Assembly (NCBI GenBank): GCA_003559095.1
Contig: PWMW01000264.1
Location: forward strand, 29,065-93,064
DNA: 64,000 nt
DNA from: Clostridiales bacterium
Lineage (GTDB): Bacteria > Bacillota > Limnochordia > Darwinibacteriales > B1SED10-159
Reading direction: 5' to 3'
Shown: positions 58,052 to 64,000 of the stretch, piece by piece
Layout: each line of letters opens with the position of its first letter
Numbering within the stretch: position 1 is the stretch's first letter
Made by a program: the position numbers and the translations under genes
The notes under the pieces: generated by a model
What the model was told of the DNA's origin: nothing
The model's database searches: none
The model's input: only the letters and a program-made list of their open reading frames with translations

Positions 58052-58948
58052 TTACCTCAACAGACCAAAGTCCTCCAGCATCTTAACGGCTACGGTATCA
58101 TAGTCCATACCATCAACGTCAACCAGCTGGTTGTAGTAGGAAATCGTTGCTTCATCGATAGCGCCGATTAACGGAGCTATGATGTCATGGATTTCAGGAT
58201 GGGCGTTGATGAACGCATTGGTTGCTACGAGCGAAGCGTCATACGGTGGGAAGAACGCCAGGTCGTCCTCGAGAATGACCAAGTCCATGGCAGGGATGCG
58301 GCCGTCCGTGGAGTATGCAACCGCGGCATCCACGTCACCTTGGGCCACTGAACGGTACATCAAACCATAGTCCATCGCAGCCACCCGCTGGAAGCGGTCG
58401 ATATCATATACCGCCAGCATATCATGGTATCCGTCGCCTTCCCGTTCCCGGAAGGTAATATCCATGGCAATTATCATATCAGCAGCCAATGGTCTCAGAT
58501 CCGACATCGTGCTGAGGTTGTGCTCTTCGGCAAAGTCTCGCCGAACAGCAATGGCATAGGTGTTGTTAAAACCAAAGGGATCGAACCAGAAGGCATCGTA
58601 ACGGGAGTCAAATTCCTGTTGGACAAATTCCAAGACCCGTTCACGGTCTTTCCATTCGTCAGTAACTTCCATACCCAAAGGCCCAGTAAACTGGGTGCCT
58701 GTCCAGGAAACGTACATCTGCACATCATTGGACATCATCGCGGTATGGAGCAGATGGGAACCCTGGAAGTTGCGTACGTGGTTGATTACCAGATCGGTAT
58801 CCTGTTCAATCAGCAGTCTGACTGCTTCCGCCAAGATCTGTGGTTCGGCAAAGTTACCCGATGCAATGGTTGCATCCTGGGCTAACGCCGGGCCACTCAA
58901 GGTACCTACCAAAAGGGCAATTACGACAAACGACATAAGTTTCTTCAC
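58052..58948 (-). CDS. osmoprotectant (glycine betaine/choline) ABC substrate-binding protein
   Basis: Signal peptide; ATIASGNFAEPQILAEAVRLLIEQDTDLVINHVRNFQGSHLLHTAMMSNDVQMYVSWTGTQF. Confidence 0.88.
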   Translation of the reverse strand: MKKLMSFVVIALLVGTLSGPALAQDATIASGNFAEPQILAEAVRLLIEQDTDLVINHVRNFQGSHLLHTAMMSNDVQMYVSWTGTQFTGPLGMEVTDEWKDRERVLEFVQQEFDSRYDAFWFDPFGFNNTYAIAVRRDFAEEHNLSTMSDLRPLAADMIIAMDITFREREGDGYHDMLAVYDIDRFQRVAAMDYGLMYRSVAQGDVDAAVAYSTDGRIPAMDLVILEDDLAFFPPYDASLVATNAFINAHPEIHDIIAPLIGAIDEATISYYNQLVDVDGMDYDTVAVKMLEDFGLLR

Positions 58949-58974
58949 AACACTCTCTCCTTTTTTGATCTTTT

Positions 58975-59640
58975 TTATTTCTCACGGGCGATGCGTAATC
59001 CCCGTGGTGTTACAAAATATTCGACCTTACCTAAGACAAAGTCCGCCAACAGTGCCAGCAGAGCCGCGGGAACTGCTCCGAGCAAAATCAGTTCGTCCCG
59101 CACCATGCCCAAACCGGTAATGATAAAATCACCGAGACCTCCGCCACCAATCAAAGCAGCTAGGGTAGCTGTTCCGATGATGATGACTGTGGCCGTACGG
59201 ATACCGCCGATGATAACAGGGACCGCAATGGGCAGTTCCACCATGTAAAGGCGTTGGAAGTAGGTCATCCCCATGCCGGTGGCTGCTTCCTTGATCCCTT
59301 CATCCACTGATCGAATACCGATATAGGTATTGCGCAGGATCGGCAGCAGTGAATAGAGGAACAGTGCAATCATGGCCGGTCGTTGTCCAATCCCGAACCC
59401 TAAGGGGATCATCAGAGCCAAAAGTGCCAAACTTGGTATGGTCTGCAGAACATTGGCAAGGGCCATGACGGGTAGTTCTATGATCCGGTAGCGACTGGCC
59501 AGAATACCCAAGGGAACTGTCACAAGGGTGGCTAAACCCACGGGTATGAAAACCAATAGCAGATGTTCTCGCAGTGCGATTAAGACTTCCGTCTGTCGCT
59601 GCATCAAAAGGTTAAAAAAGCTCTCAAACATACGGTGCAC
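58975..59640 (-). CDS. osmoprotectant ABC transporter permease
   Basis: LANVLQTIPSLALLALMIPLGFGIGQRPAMIALFLYSLLPILRNTYIGIRSVDEGIKEAATGMGMT. Confidence 0.92.
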   Translation of the reverse strand: MHRMFESFFNLLMQRQTEVLIALREHLLLVFIPVGLATLVTVPLGILASRYRIIELPVMALANVLQTIPSLALLALMIPLGFGIGQRPAMIALFLYSLLPILRNTYIGIRSVDEGIKEAATGMGMTYFQRLYMVELPIAVPVIIGGIRTATVIIIGTATLAALIGGGGLGDFIITGLGMVRDELILLGAVPAALLALLADFVLGKVEYFVTPRGLRIAREK

Positions 59641-59645
59641 CTCCT

Positions 59646-60782
59646 TTAGTCGCTGCTGCTTTCATCCCAGAGCTCCACAAGGCTCTGCAGCAGCCAAGCC
59701 CGTGTCACGAGACCAACTGGTCGGTTCTGCCGATCAACCACTACTAGAATCCGCGTGTCCGATGCTAGACTGGCAGCGGCATCGCGCACAGTGGTATTCC
59801 CCCGCACCGTGACTACGGTCTCGGTCACCAGCTCTTCTACGGAGCTAGCTTTGCCCTGCTGGGACTGAATGCGGTTAGCCGTAACGTAACCATATACCCG
59901 CCGGCCGCTGCCCTTGGTCACGACAGCGATGTCTGTGCTGCTTTTCTTCATTCGACCAAGAACATCCCGGGGTTTGTCTTTGGCTTCTACGACCATGGGG
60001 TTGGTCACCATGATATCTGAAACCGGTGTGATATCCGGCTGTGGGGCCAAGCGATCTTCACCGATAAACTCCCTCACAAACTCGTTGGCGGGATTTCGCA
60101 GCATCTCTTCCGGCGAAGCTGCCTGCACAATGTGGCCATCCTTCATTAACACAATCACGTCGGCCATGGCAAGGGCTTCGTCCATATCGTGGGTTACAAA
60201 AACGATGGTTTTGTTCAATCGCTGTTGGAGATCCTTCATCTCCTCCTGCAGCTGATCACGTGTGATAGGGTCCAGAGCTCCAAAGGGCTCATCCATCAAG
60301 ATCAGATCCGGTTCTGCGGCCAGGGCACGCAGTACGCCCACACGCTGCTGCTGTCCGCCACTGAGTTCGGCCGGATAGCGCTCGGCATAGATGTCGGGAT
60401 CCAACCCCACCAAGTCCATCAGCTCATAGGTCCGCTTGCGCCGGTCTTCCTTAGGTACTTTTTTCAGTTTCGGCACGATCTCTACGTTGTTAGCAATGTT
60501 TAAGTGTGGAAAGAGGCCGATACTCTGAATCACATACCCAATATCTCGGCGCAGCTCCACCACGTCCAGGTTTGACGTGGATTTGCCGTTAATGATAATA
60601 TCCCCCGAGGTTTTCTTCACTAGATGGTTGATCATTTTAAGGGTTGTGGTTTTTCCACATCCCGAAGGCCCAATGAGTACGACGAACTGGCCCTTTTCGA
60701 CCGTTAGGTTGATGTTGTCCACGGCCACGAATGTGTCGTCACCGCTTCCAAACACCTTGGTTAGTTCCTTGAGTTCTAACAA
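59646..60782 (-). CDS. osmoprotectant ABC transporter ATP-binding protein with CBS domains
   Basis: [63 protein letters not shown]-terminal CBS pair. Confidence 0.94.
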   Translation of the reverse strand: MLELKELTKVFGSGDDTFVAVDNINLTVEKGQFVVLIGPSGCGKTTTLKMINHLVKKTSGDIIINGKSTSNLDVVELRRDIGYVIQSIGLFPHLNIANNVEIVPKLKKVPKEDRRKRTYELMDLVGLDPDIYAERYPAELSGGQQQRVGVLRALAAEPDLILMDEPFGALDPITRDQLQEEMKDLQQRLNKTIVFVTHDMDEALAMADVIVLMKDGHIVQAASPEEMLRNPANEFVREFIGEDRLAPQPDITPVSDIMVTNPMVVEAKDKPRDVLGRMKKSSTDIAVVTKGSGRRVYGYVTANRIQSQQGKASSVEELVTETVVTVRGNTTVRDAAASLASDTRILVVVDRQNRPVGLVTRAWLLQSLVELWDESSSD

Positions 60783-60783
60783 G

Positions 60784-61167
60784 CTAATCCCTCCTTATCA
60801 ATGAAGCCAATACCCGCAGGCCCTGCTCCATGTCTTCCGTGACCTTTTTCTGATTTTTGATAGCCTGTTCCAGCCGTTCAATGATTTCATCGGCTTCTCG
60901 ACTCTGGCGTTGGGATTGCATGTACTCCTCGGCCTTGCCTTGTGAGAGAACCTGAACACCAGAACCATGCTTAACGTCAACCACTCCGTGCTGATGGAGC
61001 AGCGCCATGGCTTTCCGGATCGTTTCTGGAGATACTTTATAGAGGCTGGCCAAGGTGGACCGGCCATGTAGACGATAACCAGGCGGGTATCGTCCCTGGA
61101 CAATCTGGGATGCAATATTCAACGCCACAGATTCATACTTGGGAATCCGTTCAGCATGGATAGCCAT
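60784..61167 (-). CDS. GntR-family regulator (YtrA-like, short C-terminus)
   Basis: IPKYESVALNIASQIVQGRYPPGYRLHGRSTLASLYKVSPETIRKAMALLHQHGVVDVKHGSGVQVLS. Confidence 0.88.
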   Translation of the reverse strand: MAIHAERIPKYESVALNIASQIVQGRYPPGYRLHGRSTLASLYKVSPETIRKAMALLHQHGVVDVKHGSGVQVLSQGKAEEYMQSQRQSREADEIIERLEQAIKNQKKVTEDMEQGLRVLASLIRRD

Positions 61168-61203
61168 AACGTCGCTTCCTTTCTTTGGCAACATCGTGTC
61201 GCA

Positions 61204-61237
61204 GTGACAACTTATTATAACCACTATGGGTTGTCAC
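61204..61237 (-). promoter_or_regulatory. perfect 8-bp inverted repeat over predicted GntR operon promoter
   Basis: GTGACAAC-N18-GTTGTCAC; minus-strand TTGCAT-18-TATAAT promoter lies across it. Confidence 0.7.
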
Positions 61238-61380
61238 ATGCAAGTGGCTTCAGCGGCCCTCAGCGCTCGTAAGGTTGTCTAACCCGGGTTTACTCTAGGT
61301 TCAGCCCATTGATCCTTATATATACTCACCGAGACAATCCATTTCTAAAGAAGGGGTTGCCTCTCAGGCAAAGAAGAAAG

Positions 61381-61403
61381 GGAGGCTTGTGCCCCCCTTG
61401 GTA
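61381..61403 (-). terminator. terminator of GNAT/ATR transcript
   Basis: Minus GGGGGGCACAAGCCTCCC-TTTCTTCTTT. Confidence 0.55.
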
Positions 61404-61408
61404 CTGGT

Positions 61409-61894
61409 CTAAAGTCGTTTTTGGTATAGTGCCAGTGGGTCGCCATCGGCCCAAAAGTCTGGTACTTCCGCCACCATGGTATAGCCCACCGCTTCGTAGA
61501 ATGCCCGTGTACTGTCGCAGTACGAAGCCGTTGTTGTTTCGGTGTACATCATGCGGCCGTCTCTGGCAGCCAGTTCGCCTTCGAGGGACTCCAACAGGCG
61601 GCGTCCGATACCGCCACCCCGCTGGCCCTTCTTAACGGCAAAGGATGCCAAAAAATACACTCCGTCGGCGTCTTGGCGTTTAGTTGCGCCGACAACGCCT
61701 AGCAATTGGTCACCGCTGCGAGCCACCAAGAACAGATCATCGTCCTTGTGGCCGCTGACGAACTCACGGTAGTTCGCCTCCGCTTTAACAAAATCTCGCT
61801 CATAAAAGAACTCCGGAAGACTGCGAATGGTCTCCACAGCCCCGTCCAGTGTTGCTTCCGTCAATCGTTCAACTTGAATATCCATCGACGTCAT
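61409..61894 (-). CDS. GNAT family N-acetyltransferase
   Basis: FAVKKGQRGGGIGRRLLESLEGEL...TRAFYEAVGYTMVAEVPDFWADGDPLALYQKRL. Confidence 0.9.
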   Translation of the reverse strand: MTSMDIQVERLTEATLDGAVETIRSLPEFFYERDFVKAEANYREFVSGHKDDDLFLVARSGDQLLGVVGATKRQDADGVYFLASFAVKKGQRGGGIGRRLLESLEGELAARDGRMMYTETTTASYCDSTRAFYEAVGYTMVAEVPDFWADGDPLALYQKRL

Positions 61895-62451
61895 CAGCTC
61901 CTATCCAATTGATCACTGCGTTCATGCACGCGGGCCAAGACAAACAAGTAATCACTAATTCGGTTCAAAAATGGCAGAGCCAGCGCTGCCTGCTCCAGGC
62001 CCTCTTCATGGCAGCGTACAGCCAGCCGTTCGGCTCGGCGGGCAATGGCCCGGGCCGCGTGAAGGTAGGCATTGGCCTTATTGCTGCCTGGAATGACAAA
62101 ACTGCGCAGGGGCGGCAGCTGGCGTTTGCGGGAAGCGGTCCACTCTTCTAACTGTCCCACTGCCTGCTGTAGCTCCAAGAGGGCGGCGTCATCCAACGCT
62201 AATCCAGCCATGCAAGCCGCCGCCGCTAAGAGCTGCTCTTGAACCCAGTACAACTCGTGGGCAGCCGCTTTTCCTAGATACTGCCGGGCTACGCCTAAAA
62301 AGGCTGAAAGCTCATCCACAGTTCCATATGCATCCACCTGCAGAGCAGCCTTGGAGATCCTCTGCCCCGCTGCATTACGGGTGAAACCGGCATCGCCTGG
62401 ACGCGGCGTTCCTCCGCTCACGGTCCTATCTCCTCTCCCCACATCCGTCAT
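61894..62451 (-). CDS. PduO-type cob(I)alamin adenosyltransferase
   Basis: VDAYGTVDELSAFLGVAR...FVIPGSNKANAYLHAARAIARRAERLAVRC...FLNRISDYLFVLAR. Confidence 0.92.
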   Translation of the reverse strand: MTDVGRGDRTVSGGTPRPGDAGFTRNAAGQRISKAALQVDAYGTVDELSAFLGVARQYLGKAAAHELYWVQEQLLAAAACMAGLALDDAALLELQQAVGQLEEWTASRKRQLPPLRSFVIPGSNKANAYLHAARAIARRAERLAVRCHEEGLEQAALALPFLNRISDYLFVLARVHERSDQLDRS

Positions 62452-62502
62452 GCACCTGTTGGCCTTTATGAAACAAGGCCGCTAGGACGCTGTGCACCAC
62501 CG

Positions 62503-63396
62503 TTAGAACAAGCGGCTTTCGCGAATGCGGACTTCCTGCAGCAGCCGCTGTTCCGCCAATTTCACGTAGTTGGCATCAATGTCATAGCCCACATAGTGGC
62601 GTCCTTGGGCAGCCGCGGCCACACAAGTAGTTCCCGAACCGCAGAACGGATCCAGCACCGTATCCTCTACAAACGTGTACAACTCAATAAGTCGACGGGG
62701 CAGTTCCACCGGAAAGGGTGCCGGGTGGCCGATCTTGCGCGCTGACTCCGTGGGAAACTCCCAAACACTCTTGGTAAAGGACAAAAACTCGTCCCGCTCA
62801 ATGGTACTGTTGTCCTTGCTTCCCTCCCGCTTGTACGCGCCTTTGGAAAACACCAGAATATACTCGTGTACGTCCCGCAGGGTGGGATTGGAAGCACTCA
62901 TCCAGCTTCCCCAAGCACAGGAGCCTCCGGAACTGGCCGCCTTGTTCCAGATGATCTCGCCCCGCATCAAGTAGCCCAGTTCCAGCAGATCATGGGTAAT
63001 GTACGAGTGCAGCGGGATGTACGGCTTGCGCCCCAGATTGGCAACATTCACTGCCAAGCGTCCCCCGGGTTCGAGAACGCGCAGGGTTTCGGCAAAGACG
63101 TCCTTCAGCAGCTGCAGGTAATCTGGAAGCGAAAGATCATCATCATACTGTTTCCCTACATTATATGGTGGTGATGTCACCGCCAATGCAATACAGTTAT
63201 CTGGCAGTTCCTTCATCTGACGACTATCGCCAAGGACCACCGAATCACGCACGCTGTCGGGGACAGCTGTTTTTTGTTGGTCTGCTGTCTGCGCAGCAGA
63301 TTGAGCGTACAGCTGGCGCTGGTAGAAATAACTTGAGTCGTGACCTTCGCGCTGCGATACCCCAAAGTCCGCAGTTTTTGTCTTTTTTCGAGCCAT
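62503..63396 (-). CDS. beta-class DNA methyltransferase (SPPY type, likely N4-cytosine)
   Basis: VVLGDSRQMKELPDNCIALAVTSPPYNVGKQYDDDL...DPFCGSGTTCVAAAAQGRHYVGYDID. Confidence 0.9.
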   Translation of the reverse strand: MARKKTKTADFGVSQREGHDSSYFYQRQLYAQSAAQTADQQKTAVPDSVRDSVVLGDSRQMKELPDNCIALAVTSPPYNVGKQYDDDLSLPDYLQLLKDVFAETLRVLEPGGRLAVNVANLGRKPYIPLHSYITHDLLELGYLMRGEIIWNKAASSGGSCAWGSWMSASNPTLRDVHEYILVFSKGAYKREGSKDNSTIERDEFLSFTKSVWEFPTESARKIGHPAPFPVELPRRLIELYTFVEDTVLDPFCGSGTTCVAAAAQGRHYVGYDIDANYVKLAEQRLLQEVRIRESRLF

Positions 63397-63421
63397 GAGA
63401 GCCTCCCCACTTCAACTTGGA

Positions 63422-63832
63422 TTACGCAACAACAACCTTCCAGTGAATCTCAGCAGTTTGGGACACCATTCCCGCAACGGAACAGTATTTGTCCATGGAC
63501 AACTGGACAGCCTGTTCCAACGCTTTTTCGCTGAGATCGTTTCCGGAAAAATGGAAAATCACGGTGACCCGGGAGAACACCTTGGGATGTGTCTCCTTGC
63601 GTTCGGCCTCAATATCAATGCGCATAGCATCCAACGCAATGCGCTTTTTCTGCAGGATATGAAGAACGTCAATCCCGGAACAGCCAGCCAAACCCAGAAG
63701 AACCATTTCCATGGGGCCCGCAGCACTGTCCAGCCCGCCATTGGCGGCACTAGTATCCATGACCACGGCGTGCCCGCTGCCAGAGGTGCCCAAGAATCGC
63801 ATAGCTCCCGCCCATTGTACAGATACATTCAT
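63422..63832 (-). CDS. OsmC family protein
   Basis: GPMEMVLLGLAGCSGIDVLHILQKKR...VTVIFHFSGNDLSEKALEQAVQLSMDKYCSVAGMV. Confidence 0.93.
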   Translation of the reverse strand: MNVSVQWAGAMRFLGTSGSGHAVVMDTSAANGGLDSAAGPMEMVLLGLAGCSGIDVLHILQKKRIALDAMRIDIEAERKETHPKVFSRVTVIFHFSGNDLSEKALEQAVQLSMDKYCSVAGMVSQTAEIHWKVVVA

Positions 63833-64000
63833 TCTAGATCCCCTCCTGGGAGCAACATGGAGGTTGCGACCCCCACGAAACGCCAAAGCGTTAGCCATAG
63901 TGCGCCAGTGCTGGGCGATCGAGGGCCTTTAATTAACGCTCGACGGGGGCTGCTTAAGCCGAAGCGATACTGTATTGATACCCGTCAAAGCGCTGAAGGA

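Noticed and set aside
1-64000. CRISPR arrays, prophage, integrases, toxin-antitoxin or defence islands
   Set aside because: No spaced direct repeats, phage structural genes or recognisable defence modules were seen; only the isolated PIN protein and orphan methyltransferase are suggestive.

Overview
The window looks chromosomal and mostly housekeeping, from a Gram-positive (Firmicutes-like, Limnochordia/Clostridia-type) anaerobe. Most genes are on the minus strand. No prophage, CRISPR array or defence island was seen. Recognisable blocks: two-component regulator; AzgA/PbuG purine permease + carbamate kinase; CIRCE-groESL; RluA-family pseudouridine synthase + GT4 glycosyltransferase; antibiotic-resistance-type ABC-F ATPase behind a transcription attenuator; heterodimeric ABC exporter (one half broken by an in-frame stop) + MalY/PatB; two Gfo/Idh/MocA oxidoreductases; prepilin peptidase; SCIFF six-cysteine RiPP precursor + radical SAM maturase; GlpA-like/FAD oxidoreductase/DUF1667 trio; orphan OppD/OppF; nicotinate phosphoribosyltransferase, SLT lytic transglycosylase, mgsA, coaE, mutM, polA; B12-dependent NrdJ whose zinc-ribbon tail is cut off by an in-frame stop; sfsA; Fur-family regulator; tRNA-Leu(CAA); a 1089-aa secreted duplicated beta-propeller-like protein; IS110-type remnant; cation:proton antiporter + PII-like protein + flavin reductase; AIR-synthase-like protein; fxsA-pyk-pfkA-accA-accD-DUF2007-mtrB(TRAP)-dnaE; murA-ireB; PspC/LiaF-like pair; nitroreductase + PIN-domain protein; GntR-controlled osmoprotectant ABC system; GNAT, PduO-type ATR, orphan SPPY DNA methyltransferase, OsmC. 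Best leads: (1) the ABC-F attenuator, whose terminator 3' arm is also the Shine-Dalgarno and whose 5' arm has a 10/11 complement upstream; (2) the NrdJ C-terminal zinc ribbon as a separate in-frame 36-aa ORF; (3) the duplicated secreted repeat protein; (4) a terminator between SCIFF precursor and maturase. All calls are from reading the sequence and ORF translations; no database search was run.
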